A stretch of 64,000 nucleotides of DNA from Cephalotus follicularis. Lineage: Eukaryota > Streptophyta > Magnoliopsida > Oxalidales > Cephalotaceae. How positions within the stretch are numbered: the first letter of the stretch is position 1; each line of letters begins with the position of its first letter. The notes under the pieces were generated by a model. It was not told the origin of the DNA, did no database searches, and was given only the letters and a program-made list of their open reading frames with translations. Made by a program: the position numbers and the translations under genes. Location: positions 1 through 64,000 of the forward strand of contig BDDD01002232.1 in the NCBI GenBank assembly GCA_001972305.1, in the 5' to 3' direction. Shown one piece after another: positions 37,535-49,230 of the stretch.

Positions 37535-37920
37535 GAAAGCGTCGACTCCATAGCTCAAAGCGTCGACTGAAGCAAGTAAAGCACTGACGATGTAAGTAAA
37601 GCATCAGCGGTTAACCGTAAGCGCCGAATGGATGCCTCAAAGCATCGACTGGATTCTTGAATGCCAAGACAAGTTAGCTTAAGCGCCGACGGTTCCATAT
37701 AAAGCGGCAACGCTTAGGTAGTAAACTGGCAATGCTTGGACCCCTTCCAACGGCAATTTAAACCAGTACGTTTTGATCTTTGCCAAAACCTTCAACCGAC
37801 GATGCTTCGAAGAAAGCGGCAGTGCTTTGAAGTCAAGCACCAACGCTTTAAGTGTAAACGATGACGCTTGAAGAACAAATGGTATATTGACCTCTGAAGA
37901 AACCCGTGAGCGGCGACGCT
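37535..37920 (+). repeat. GCGTCGACT / GCCGACG repeat cluster in LTR G
   Basis: About fifteen degenerate copies of an AAAGCGTCGACT-like motif (AAGCGCCGACGG, AAAGCATCGACTGG, GCGGCAACGCTT), more diverged than in other LTRs. Confidence 0.7.
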
Positions 37921-38235
37921 TTGGTCGGCAGATTAACTGCAGAAGTTAGCTTTTTGTCTCTTTACGGATTAATTATGTTGATTGAGGGACACATGTCAAG
38001 CAAAGGAGTACGGACTTAAGATATTTGGGTGGAAAGGGACATGTGTCATCAATTTGGACATGGAGGATTTGAGCACATGGGCAACTAGTAGGTGACTCAC
38101 AAGGGCAACTCACATGGGTGACATCATTAAGAAGGCTAGGTGGCATAATGACTAATCCAAGGAAACTTGCACCCCAAGTTTCAATCAAATGGAGAAATAT
38201 CTTCTAGAATGCAAGGAGGCATGGTGACTCACCTA

Positions 38236-38345
38236 TACAAGCTTGCACTCCAAGTTTTACAAGCTTGCTCCCCGAGTTTTACAAGCTTGCTCCCCAAGTT
38301 TTACAAGCTTGCACTCCAAGTTATGCAAGCTTGGACCCCAAGTTT
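38236..38345 (+). repeat. 22-bp tandem repeat
   Basis: Five units of ACAAGCTTGCWCCCCAAGTTTT, with small changes, in a row. They lie between the GTCGAC cluster and the AT-rich right part of LTR G. Function unknown. Confidence 0.9.
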
Positions 38346-39037
38346 CATTCTCCTACAAATATGAGTGTAGTTATGGCTTGAATATCGTGGGTTTTTGCTG
38401 AGTTTATTTGATGATAATTCAGCTAAGAGAAGGAGAGAAGGAGATTAAACCAAAGTAAGGATTCCTACTCATTTTCTAAAGTATCAAATATTCAGTTTTA
38501 TTCTGCTATTTTATAGAAGCTTTTTTTATTCATAACTTCTTCGTTTCTTGATGAAACTTTGAATGGTTTAATGTTTTAGAAACTTCAAGATTTCCTATAA
38601 AACTTTTATGCTTTGTATATTTCAAAATTCTATCAACTTCTTGACAAAAAACTATGTTTTAAATTACTGCCCGGGTACTGTTTTTATATGGAATCTGCAC
38701 CTTTAAAAATTTATTGCAGATTCGTTTTTCAACCAAAAATTATGAACCTTACCATTCTGGAATCGTTGAAATGTCTACTTTAACTTTTATGTTTTATGTT
38801 TTCTCTTAAAATGACTACGTATATATAAAAAAATCAGTTTTGGAAATGTTGTACGAGGCTGTTTTATAAATGTTTATGAAATGATTTTATGAATGCATTT
38901 GAGTTAATTACTCAAATGAAGAGAAATGTTTATGAATTGTGAAAGAAATATTATACGATATTGTTTATGAATGCTTTGAGCTGATCACTCAAATTATTAA
39001 GAAATGTTTTATGAAAGGAATTTATGAGAATGAACCA

Positions 39038-39059
39038 CCCTTGGATTGCGATCCAAGGG
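39038..39059. other. Perfect 9-bp stem hairpin
   Basis: CCCTTGGAT, then the four-base loop TGCG, then ATCCAAGGG. It lies in the 3' part of LTR G. It could form in RNA; no role is known to me. Confidence 0.6.
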
Positions 39060-40226
39060 GAATGAATCCGAGATGGATTAATGTTATAGAGCGAGATGCT
39101 CACGGACATGCATGTGATGTAAGGATAGTAATCGGGGAGTGCACAATGCCCCGGTGAAGCGGTGTAAAATGGTTCATTAAGTTTTTATTAAATGATCTGA
39201 ATAATGAGATATGATCAGATAAACAAAATGAATGTGAAATGTTCTTATTTTACAAAATATACCGAAAAATGATTTTAATGATGTTTTCAAGTGTGGCTGT
39301 GATACATGCCATAAGAATGTATGATTTGAATTGTTTTCAAGTATGGCTGGGTTATATACCAGCAAATGTATGATTTTGGAAATGTTCTGATTTTATGAAA
39401 GCTATCCGAAAAATGGATTTTGAAAGTGAAATGTTCTAGTTTTATAAAACTAAAAGATGATTTTCAATGATGTTTTCGAATGTATGAATGCAAACGTTTT
39501 GATAAAGATTATAAAAAACAATGGATTTCAATGACGTTTTACGACTATGATCCTTACCAGGCTATTTGAGCTCATTCCTTTCAATGTCTTGTTTTTAAAT
39601 GTTTTTCCAGGAGACGTCGAACGTTAAAGTGCGAGCTTTAGAGGAAGTTCGTAAATGAAATATTGGAAAGGAAGTATGTTATGCTATGAAGTTTTATGCT
39701 TAATGTCGTGCGTTTATGTTTTCCGCCATGTAACGTTTTATGATAGACGATGTATAGATGTTGAAGTAAGAAAAGGATGCTATAGGTTATGATGTTTTCA
39801 TGTAAGATGATGATATCAAAAGTTATAGAACATACTTGAGAGTATGAGAAGTTAATGATCAAGGCGAGTAATGAATATGAATGTTTTTATGTTGTAATAA
39901 GTTTATGTTTTCCGCTGCGTAATGTTATATGCTAAGTGATGTGCGAATGTAAAAGGTATTAGAAACGATCATGATACTGAGAATATGATGTTTTGAAACT
40001 TGGTGTTCAAAGATGTGAGCATATTATGATCCTGTGAAGCTATTGAATATGATTTGATGTTTCCGCTGAGTAAGGATGTTAGGTTTTAAATCTAAGTTAA
40101 GATTAAATGGTTAATGGATCATTAAATGATTAAACAATTTGATGGTTAATGTTTAACCCCACGTAACGCACCGACTCCTCGAGGCTCGCTTTGAGCAATT
40201 AGCGGACTCGGATCGGGGGCGTTATA

Positions 40227-42227
40227 GATCCCAAGCTAAAAAGGCGATAGGTAGAGCCAAACTTCAAGACGCAACTTAGTTCCACCTATGATGAGCACCG
40301 GTGGTGGCACAGAGAAGCGGCAGCTTGCCGTCGGGAAGAAAAAGAAGAAAAGGGAAAGAAAGAGAAAGAGGAGGAGAGGAAGAAGCTTATCGTTGGCATG
40401 AGGTCCCGCGGCGAACGGCCGCTCAGATTTCCAGCCTCGAGCTCCTCTCTCTTTCTCTGTCGAATTCCCGACGCTTTATGCACCTCTCCCTTTCTTTTCT
40501 ATTTTTACGGCGCGTTCGTGAAGGCACTCGAAACTCCTTTTTTTTTCTTTGAAATGCACTTTACTATATGATTGGAACAGAGTTGTTTCAGTTCTCCCCC
40601 CTCTAAGTAATTTTGTCCCCAAAATTTATTCGCGTCATATGGTGAAGTTATCTAGGTGCCTTCATGGATCTGTACTGGTACTTACTCACATTTTTAATTC
40701 TGACAGGTCCACAACTATCAAATCTACTCGAGTGTCCAAAACATGAGAGAGATTTAGAACGTACTTCCGCACCACTAATACGTGGAAGCTATCATGAATA
40801 CATACCAGCTCTGGAGATATGTTTTGTATGAAATTACTATACATCATTGGATGACCTCAAAGGTCTAACCCTTTGAAGAATACTTTATCTCTGACCTCAA
40901 CTTATTGATGCTTATGGCACCAATCATAACTCCTTTGTCTGCATTGACATATTTGTAGTTTCTCTCGTATTACTCACCTCCCATAAGGAGATTCGTAGGA
41001 ACTTAGGATTTTGAATTCTTCTCTCCCCAACATTATCTCATGATAAAGACATCCTATTTTTTGCAACCATATCACATTAGTGGGATGTCATGCCACTACT
41101 AGCTTGAATTTAGAACCCTAAACGAATTTCATCAACTTAGGTGGATCTCCCAATTAGCCCTAAAGTTTATATTTCAGTTGGCAGAATAATGCACTGCTTG
41201 CACAACATCTTTTAAATGGGGAGATGGAACCTGGAAAAGTACTGAACAAGTCACCTACCGAATTGAAGGTGTAACTATCTCCATAGTTTATATTTTTGCA
41301 TTTTTTTCTCCCTGTCATTTTGGTATGAGTTAAGTTTCATGGGTTTTTAACATGACTTCCAAGTATAAATCTCTTCATCCTTATTCAGCTTTCATTTACA
41401 AAGCTTCAAGGAGTGGGAATTCCTGCATAAAAATTGCAAGAGTTTCCATAAAATTGGACTTGTCCCAAAATTTTCCCTACAAGAAAATTAGCAAATCCAC
41501 ACTCCCATAGGAGGAATCATCATGTATATCTATTCTTGCTCCATTACAAAACATATCTTAAACACATATATACATAAATCTACCACACAAATCTCCAAGA
41601 TCATATGCAATAATTTCAAAAATCCCCGTGAATGCAATGCAAGGCTGGCGATAACTACCAGGGTATGGTGTATGTGTCCGAGGTTTGCCATCAATAAACT
41701 CGACTACTATATAGTTGACTGCCTGAAAGTCTGAGGTCACTAACTACACTGACCCTTGAACTAGTACCCAAAAAACTTTGAAAAGTGGGCCAAAAATTGA
41801 GAAGTAAACCTTATATCTCAACTTAGCACGATACTTACTAAAGCCACATGAAGCTTGAAGATTCCGTATAACGTTGCCAAGAAACCTACATCGTTGATAA
41901 CCCGAGTTGATAGAAAAAAAATGCGTCGATTTGTTGAATCGGTCACAGTCAAGTCTTGCCTGTGTCTGTGGAAGTTCGGTAACAAAGCCCGTCTTAATAC
42001 GACTCTTGCTCAAGCACGCTTAATTTCGGAGTTTTGATGGGATTTGGTACATGAGTGCTTGTATGATCGTACCCCAAAGCAGTCTAGATCATAAGTGAGC
42101 CGTTTAGGTAGGTCATTCCCGTATGACTTATAACACGTCGTACCTTAACTGTGTTTGTGTTGGTCATGTGACGAAGTCTATCATGACATGCTCCCACTTT
42201 CGTTTGAGAATATAGAGTAGCTGTAAT
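40227..42227 (-). other. Degenerate retroelement DNA, no gene
   Basis: The left part (40227-40590) is a purine/pyrimidine-rich leader fragment. At 40594-40626 the stretch CTCCCCCCTCTAAGTAA, followed by TTTTGTCCCC, resembles the reverse complement of the GGACGAAATCC segment next to Gypsy LTRs, as at 44739-44760 in element H. I infer the tail of another minus-strand Gypsy element followed by decayed non-coding DNA. No open frame from 40640 to 42227 shows homology I can name. Confidence 0.4.
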
Positions 42228-43574
42228 TGTAACACCCTGCGCCCAGAGGGCGGACACGTGGCATTACTCTTGATCCAATAAACAATACAATTGTCGGGAC
42301 AAGCAATATAAAAATACGGAAAAACTTAAAACTTTACAATACATGTCATTGTGCGGAAGATACAATACAATACTAATCCGTTGCAATACAATACCAGTCA
42401 TTTCATTACAATACATTTCAATACAATACTCGTCATCAGTCTCATCGGTACAATCTAAAATACAAGCTCTGTCACTCCAAAACGGTCATGCGGTCGCATC
42501 GAATCTTCAATCCTTCTATCCGCTGCTACTTGCTGCCCTACCTATGCCGCACACAAAATGTACAACACATCCCTACCCCAAAGGATGGGGTTAGCCACAA
42601 GGCTAAGCAAAAACCCCATGCAGCATGTATGCATGTACAATGTGCAATATCGGTGACAGTCTATGCAATATCAATGTGCAGAGTACAATATCAATGCATG
42701 ATATGGCAATGTATGCATACAATTGGCGATCTGACTATCCATATGACACTGGCCCATAACAGAGCATATGAATAGGATCTATAACAACCAATCAATAGCA
42801 GACACTCAGTGGTGGCATATAAAACACCCAATCAATCAATCATATCCTATAGAGCATGCGACCTTGGGTCAATACAATGTCAATCAATAGCAATAATCAA
42901 TCCCACGGAAGGGTGTCCTTCGAAAATGGTGGGAGATCTATCTAATGTTCTCAGACTGATCAGGTCTGGAACTCATAGATCTTCCAACCTATGGCTGGGT
43001 CAATACAGTCTCGATGAGCTACAACCGAGGGAGCTACTATACCGTAAGGGAGCTACGACCCTCAAGGGAGCATCAATCGTCAATCAATAATAGTAATGCT
43101 CGTCAGCAGGTCAATACAATACAATAAATGAAATGATAGACAGAATAGGTGGACAGAGTCAACAACCTAACATGCCTACATGATCATAAGGTCGCTCTAT
43201 AGGATCCATACAATACTATCAATCTGTCAGTACACTGTAAATACAATGTCAATAAGTGGTGATGTCTAATGGAGAAATGGGAATGTACATCCAACATTCT
43301 GAACTTAGAATCACGACACTTATGACTCAAGCAATCAATCAATAGCCGATAGACGGTAGCAATCGATTCAACGAGATAGGAAAGAACATATATCTAGTTA
43401 AAGAGAGTCACTGGGTCATCGCCTATGGCTCAATCTGGCATTCTATCAATCAATCATTGAAAACTGTGAAAAACTATGTTTGAAATGCTTGAATACCTCA
43501 AGTGAGGCTCCGGTCAAGCGGTAATGTGAAAAGGGGTTGAAACAATTCTTTAAAACATTAATTTTCCAAAACAG

Positions 43575-43975
43575 GGCATTAGGCGTCGATGCTATGGCTA
43601 TACGCGTCAACGCTTAATGATTTCTTTCAATACAAGGCTGATGGGTGTCGACATCATGGTAGGAGGCGTTGACGTGCATCGCATTTTGAAAAACCAGTAG
43701 GTTTAGGCGTTGACGTAACCGTCGACGCCTACCACCTTTCTATATAAAAGTGGGCTTAGACGTTGACGTCCTTGAGTCAAGGCGTCGATGCGTAAACCAA
43801 AAATGTCAACAGTGAGATGGCTGATATGATTTACGTCGAAGTTTTTTCGGGAAAAAGGAAATCTCAGATCGTAGGCGTCAACGCCAATGATACATGTTGA
43901 CGTTAACATCAAATAAAACATTTCAAAAGCATCAAAGCATCAACGCCAATGGGCTAGGCGTCGACGTCTGTGCTG
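43575..43975 (-). repeat. GGCGTTGACG / GGCGTCGATG repeat cluster in LTR H
   Basis: About fourteen copies of GGCGTCGACG, GGCGTTGACG or CGTCAACGCC, mixed in both orientations, 20-40 bases apart. They lie downstream of the TATA box and CT tract on the minus strand, unlike in Copia O, where the cluster is upstream of the TATA box. Confidence 0.8.
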
Positions 43976-44418
43976 GGGAAAAACCAGCTTTCAGTAGAAA
44001 AGTAGCAAATCTCAGGTCAAAATCCATTTTAAAGCCATTCTTCAAAAACCAAGGGTTAAAATCAGTCCTTTAAGGTTAGTAAAACTTGTTACAACCTTCA
44101 ATTTATCATTCCAATCCTTCTAGATCAGTTAGATCGAGGATTACATTTCAAAACCCTTATTTTCCAATTCAATACAATACAATCATTCAATTCAGTCAAT
44201 CAATCAGTCAAGCAATGAACAAGACAAGTAGAGAAGTCCTACCTAATATCGTAGCTTCAACAGTTGAGCAAACGATCGATCAATGGTTGGAAAACACTCA
44301 AGAACCAGTTGCTATCATGTTCAAGTGGTAAACCTAACTTGCAATTGCTATCTTTGTCGAAGGAGGAACCAAATCCAAAGCTGCTATGAAAAGGTAAAGG
44401 CTGCCCAGCTGGGAGGAA

Positions 44419-44422
44419 GAGA

Positions 44423-44486
<64 letters not shown>

Positions 44487-44500
44487 AGGATAGAGAGAGG
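44419..44500 (-). repeat. (GA/CT)n microsatellite in LTR H
   Basis: About 80 bases of nearly pure GA on the plus strand (CT on the coding strand of H), some 40 bases downstream of the minus-strand TATA box. Confidence 0.95.
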
Positions 44501-44541
44501 GAGAAGAATGAGAAAATGAGAGAATGAGAGTAAAGAATTGA

Positions 44542-44549
44542 CTTATATA
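44542..44549 (-). promoter_or_regulatory. TATA box of LTR H
   Basis: TATATAAG on the minus strand, followed downstream by the CT tract. The arrangement is the same as in Copia O and LTR C. Confidence 0.5.
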
Positions 44550-44795
44550 GTCAATTCGACATATTCTCCGAAACTCAGCCCAAAATACCACTATACATGC
44601 ATATAATAAATACAATAACCAATAGGTATAGGAATAACTCAATTCAATACAGTGCAATACAGTTCAATACAATCCAGTACAGTACAATACGGTACAATGT
44701 ATGCATGAACAGTACAAAAGGGAATTCGGGTCATTATATTCTCCCCTACTTAAAAGGATATGCTCCCCAGATTCATCAGTCAGTCAATCAGTCAA

Positions 44796-45174
44796 TCAAT
44801 CAAATAGAAATGGATATGTCTCTCTCATATCCTTCTCAAGCTCCCAGGTGCGCTCGACTGAACCATGATACTGCCATAGAACACTAACCAAAGGAATGGT
44901 CTTGTTCCTCAATACTCTGATCTGTCTATCAACAATTTGTATAGGAGTCTCTATAAACGACAAGTCAGGTTCTAGCTGAATCTGACTGTACTCAATGATG
45001 TGTGAGGGATCTCGAACATATCTCCTCAACTGAGAAACATGGAACACCTCATGCACCCCCGACAAAGTTGGAGGTAAAGCAAGCCTATAAGCAAGTCGTC
45101 CAATCCGATCCAATAACTCAAAAGGTCCAATAAAACGGGGAGAAAACTTTCCTTTCTTCCTGAATCTCATGACT
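44796..45174 (-). pseudogene. Gypsy H integrase C-terminus and chromodomain
   Basis: Minus-strand frame beginning MRFRKKGKFSPRFIGPFEL (integrase C-terminal GPY/F-like region). It then reads GVHEVFHVSQLRRYVRDPSH and a chromodomain (IPLVSVLWQYHGSVERTWEL) ending in ETYPFLFD and a stop. It is the right-hand end of a frame that continues at 54646-54985; element J splits it within the duplication TGACT. This segment has no stop, so H was recently coding. The chromodomain places H in the Tekay/Del-like Gypsy group. Confidence 0.9.
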
Positions 45175-45444
45175 TGTAACACCCAAAATTTTATAATATA
45201 AAAGAATGGCTGTTGGACTGGGCCAAATTCATATAAAGGTAAAATTGGGTTTAAAATGCAGTGTTATTTGGGCTGCAATTGGATTAGTAGAATTTTGAGC
45301 CTTAAATGGGTCCTATGGTATTGGGCTGAAATATGATAAAATAGAAGAAAAGGAGTATTAGGCTGACCTCACCAATACTCAGCCCACATTGTGAATGAAA
45401 TGATAGCCAGTGTCCAATGAGTTTTAGAGTATTCCTTTGTTGAA

Positions 45445-45452
45445 TATAAAAG
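45445..45452 (+). promoter_or_regulatory. TATA box of J 5' LTR
   Basis: TATAAAAG. The 3' LTR has TATAAAAT at 52096-52103 in the same context. No long CT tract follows here. Confidence 0.5.
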
Positions 45453-46009
45453 AGAGGTAATGGGTGTGTGGGATGGCTGCTGCTTTTATGCAAAGGAAGA
45501 GACAAAAGAGATGGTATTCTCTGGAGACTCTTGTCTCCCTTTTCCACTATCATTTAATCCCTCCATCACTTTCAACCTTAAAGGAGATGTGGAAAGAAGG
45601 ACCCTGAGGATGAAGAGAGAAACAGTGAAAGAGGCAAGGAAGTGGTTGTACGTGACTGGCATAGCAAAGGAAGACATAATCAGACTCTATTGGATTCGAG
45701 GTAGGATCTACTCCTACTCAGTGCTTTCTCTTCTACTATGTATTGTTATAAATATTTGTTAATGACGAATGCTTAGGCTATAATTAGATAGAGGATACAA
45801 GGAAAAACTGACTCTGATGGATTTAATGATCCTCTCCAAATGATGGGAGTTAGATTTAGTGAATATTTAGCCTTAAAGCAAAGATGATGTCCTTTGGTAC
45901 TTCACGCACGCCACTGTCACGCATCTTAGCACACTGGAGAACGTACTCAAAATGTAGCACGTATACGTTCCAAGCTCCCCAACGTGTGTGTCCTGTGCAT
46001 GCGTCCTAA

Positions 46010-46560
46010 GCTTCCAAACGTATGCGTTCGAGGAACCCATTGTGCAGAGGAACCCATGGTGCCGAGGAACCTAGGCGCCATTGTGCAGAGGAGCTATTGT
46101 GCCGGGGACGCCAGTGTCATGCACCTTTGCGTCTGAGGACACGCAGCCGAGGTGCCATGCGCTATAGCATGTCATGCAACGATGTCATGTTCTCCTCTGC
46201 ATGCTTCTCGAGCATGCCATGATGCCGAAGCGCTCTCCTCTACCATGCGCTGTACATACAACACACGCTAAGATCTCCTCTACCATATGGCACCGTACAT
46301 GTGAACTCACCTTCCTCTGCCATGAGCATCGTCCTCTAGCATGGGCCGAGCATCCAACGCATGCGTCGTCCTCTGCCCATGAGTTAAGCCCTCCTCTGTC
46401 ATGTCGGCCATGCACTGTGAAGTGCCGACCTCTCCTCTACCATTTGCGTCCTGCAATACTGAGCTCTCCTCTGCCATGTGCGCCATACACGACCGAGCAT
46501 TCCTCTACCACATATGAGGAGAGTATGCATCCAATGCATGCTTCGTCCTCTGCTCTGCAC
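46010..46560 (+). repeat. CCGAGGAACC and CTCCTCTGCCATG repeats in J LTR
   Basis: Two interspersed motif families, GTGCCGAGGAACCC (left) and CTCTCCTCTGCCATGCGC (right), in 20-50 base spacing. The 3' LTR holds the matching array at about 52675-53140. Confidence 0.7.
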
Positions 46561-47142
46561 CCAGAACCTGTGCCTTGAGCTCCTCATTTCCATATACCCG
46601 AGGAGCCATGGTGTTGAGCACCAACTGCCGAGTTCTCGTGGAGCCAAGCACGAGGTGCCAAGCACCCATCGCCTAACTCCCCACTGTCCACTGCATGCGT
46701 TCTGTGCATGCCAAGGCATAGGGGACACAAGTGTTGAACTCTATGCTGCCCATAAATGAGACGTCGAGATGACGTCTATGCATGCATGCTTCCTGAGCAT
46801 GCATTCGTCCTGGTGTACTAAGAAGGCACCAGGGAACACATTCGAACAGTTCCTCTTTCACCTGTGCCACACAAGCGTCCTCATGCCCCTTGTGCTTAAC
46901 AGTGCCCCACGTGTGTCCATGCATGCCTTATGAAGTGGCTAAGTGTCTTAGAGTGCATTTTGATGGCTACAGTAAAAGAATTATATTAATGGAAAAGGAT
47001 AAATGGAGGGTAATGTAGTATAGTGCATTAAAGCCAGACCCACAGTGAATTGTAATGTAGTGTTACTGTAATGATAATGTACTGTTAATGTAGTGTTATT
47101 GTACTATAGAGTTAATGTATTGTACTGTACCGGGTGACCAAC

Positions 47143-47315
47143 CGTGATGAGCCTACGGGATCACCAACCGAGATGAGCTGGTAAGGCTATCTTTGAGGTG
47201 AGCCTGGATGATCACTGAAATAGCCCAATGGATCACCGACCGAGATGAGCCATCGGATCACCAATCGAGATTAGCCGACCGATCCCTGACCAAGATGAGC
47301 CACACTGACTAAATG
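47143..47315 (+). repeat. GAGATGAGCC tandem repeat in J 5' LTR
   Basis: About six imperfect units of a GGATCACCGACCGAGATGAG-like sequence. The 3' LTR (about 53775-53905) has fewer units, so the array has expanded or contracted since insertion. Confidence 0.75.
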
Positions 47316-48050
47316 TTACTGTTATTATTACTATTACGGTATAATGAAATAATGAATGTTATGTTCCTCTCCTTTGCCTTTAACGCCTAGAGCACGTATA
47401 TTGCTCTTCTTAAAAGTCGAGGAACCCGAGGATCCGGTCTGCCTAAAATGAAATGTCTATTCCTGTCCTGACTCCTCTACCTTAACGTCTGGAGTGAGTT
47501 ATCGCTCCTCCTTTAGTAGGGGATGCCGAGGAAGGATTTATAGTGACTATGAATGACTGTTAGTGATTGTAAATGGACTGTTACCGAATGCACTATATTG
47601 TACTGTTATCGATTATTATTGACTACACTGTTATTATTGCATCTCTCATTTGCATTGCATATGTTTGTTGCATATGCATCACTTCATAGGTGGTAGTCCC
47701 TACGCAACCACTGGTTGCTGACCCATTGCATTGTTATGTAATGGGTCAGGTACAGGTAGTGCTCCGCAGCGATCCAAGGATTGGACAGCTCAAGTAAGTC
47801 TCCTCCACTGCAGATCGATGACCAACTTATATTTATATCTTTTTAAATTTGATATGACCTGCCGGCTTGTGGCAGAGCCCTTATGAACTGTATTGTATAA
47901 CATTGGGTATATCCACACAAGTGATATTTTATTGGAATTATTCCGCAAGCATTATTATATCGTTAAAGGCTTTTAATTTCCGCTGAATATTGGTAAATGT
48001 ATGGTACTGCTGTAGCATGTCAAACCTACGGGTTTGGGGCATTACAGTTT

Positions 48051-48061
48051 TGGTATCAGAG
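48051..48061 (+). other. Primer-binding site of J
   Basis: TGGTATCAGAG, matching initiator Met tRNA, four bases after the 5' LTR end. Confidence 0.88.
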
Positions 48062-49230
48062 TCGAGGTTCTCCTGCACTGGGTACACCAGTAAGGAGTCC
48101 TTGGCTTGTAAAGTTAATTGCATGGGGATAAGATAAGTGGATATTAACCCTTTGTCGTTATACAGAAGTGAAAATAGACGGTCATCGAGGTAGAACTAAA
48201 TGTGGAGCAAGAACCGGGCCGTCAACTAGACGTGCTCGAGCAAATAGCGATACAAAAGAAGTGAATGTGGCCCAAGAGGCTGAAATGGCAGTAAGGTCCA
48301 TGACTTGTTAAATGGACAAGTGACTGATATAATGAACTGAAATGGATAAGTGATCGAATGTATGAACCGGAAAGAATGAGTGATTGATCGAATGGACTGA
48401 AGGGTATAAGTGTTTGGCTGATCGATTGTAATTGACTGATCGATTGATTGATTGAGCGGATGGATTAGTGGATCCTAATCTAGAACCTTCGGGGACTGGC
48501 TAATGGGGATTTGAGTGAATGATTGATTGTAGAATGGGTTGACCGAATGAATGATTGAATGAATGACCAAATGAATGATTGAATGATTGATTGATTGGAC
48601 GGTTAAGTGAATGTATGCTTGATTAGAAAGGGGAAGCGGTTAACTACTTATATATGCTGGTATGGGATAGTATATATATTTAGTCAACCACTATATGTTA
48701 ACTATTTATATATATGTTGGTATGGGATGACATATATATACCTAGTCAGCTTCTAGATTCCCAGTAAAGTGCTAAGTGGATATGGATCGTATTGTTACTA
48801 AATCATAATTGTTACAGATCATTATTGGACCAAGACATTCGAAGGACTGGGAATGAATGGATTGTGATTGAATGGACTGTTAATGAATGAATTGTGATTG
48901 GATGGTTGGTTATTGAATGAATGAATAAATTGAATGGTTACGGATTGTACGGTTCATATTAAATGGTTATCGATCATATGGTTATGGAATTGTTGTTGTA
49001 TAATTAATGGATTGACTATTGGCACACTGTGCCTGTGTGGATTGAAACAAGAAGGTGTGACCTTCAATGTGTCAGGGCCGTCCCCGTTCCAGTTTATTGG
49101 AACACTGGAATGTCAACCGATTCAAATGATATCTTCCATGGGGATTGACAGACTGTTAAGACAAGGTTGTGATGGTACCTGGCACATGTTGCCGATGGCA
49201 GGAGATAAACACCAAAGTTGGTAGATGTTC
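48062..49230 (+). other. Remnant leader/gag region of J
   Basis: Expected place of gag and protease, but only 1.2 kb long and without recognisable Gag or protease motifs. Much of 48310-48620 is a GATTGAATGA-type low-complexity stretch. The frame at 48934-49224 has no convincing homology beyond perhaps the protease-RT linker. Confidence 0.5.

Larger units (their letters stand above)
37446..40226 (+). mobile_element. Right part of LTR G
   Basis: Continues after F and ends near 40226 with CGGGGGCGTTATA, the Gypsy LTR end with one C-to-T change. It contains a GTCGAC/GCCGACG-type cluster (37535-37920), a 22-bp tandem repeat (38236-38345), a perfect hairpin (39038-39059) and long AT-rich stretches with ATGTTTT-type repeats up to 40100. 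No protein-coding sequence is evident. Confidence 0.5.
42228..44738 (-). mobile_element. 3' LTR of Gypsy element H (2,511 bp)
   Basis: On the minus strand it starts TATAATGACCCG at 44738 (the expected TGTAATG with one change) and ends GCAGGGTGTTACA at 42228. The pol C-terminus of H lies directly to its right on the minus strand, which identifies it as the 3' LTR. It is rich in CAATA microsatellite stretches (42335-42440, 43090-43140, 44155-44200, 44640-44700). It has a GTTGACG cluster at 43575-43975, a TATA box at 44542-44549 and a long GA/CT tract at 44419-44500. Confidence 0.8.
45175..48046 (+). mobile_element. 5' LTR of element J
   Basis: Starts TGTAACACCC and ends GGGGCATTACA. It carries a TATA box (45445-45452), a C-rich stretch full of CTCTCCTCTGCCATG-type repeats (about 46190-46560) and GAGATGAGCC repeats (47143-47315). 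It matches 51839-54640 with scattered changes. The frames in 46020-46920 arise from the short repeats and are not genes. Confidence 0.92.

Noticed and set aside
40227..42227. Host gene in the unassigned stretch
   Set aside because: No frame exceeds about 90 residues, none shows a motif, and a Gypsy-type border motif lies at 40594-40626.
44283..44519. Arg/Glu-repeat protein
   Set aside because: It is the translation of the GA microsatellite in LTR H; the CT tract at 8301-8486 gives the same artefact.
46174..46578. 134-residue open frame as a gene
   Set aside because: It is made of the C-rich short repeats of the J LTR, is Cys/His/Ser/Pro rich as expected from them, and similar frames occur in the other LTR and on the other strand.
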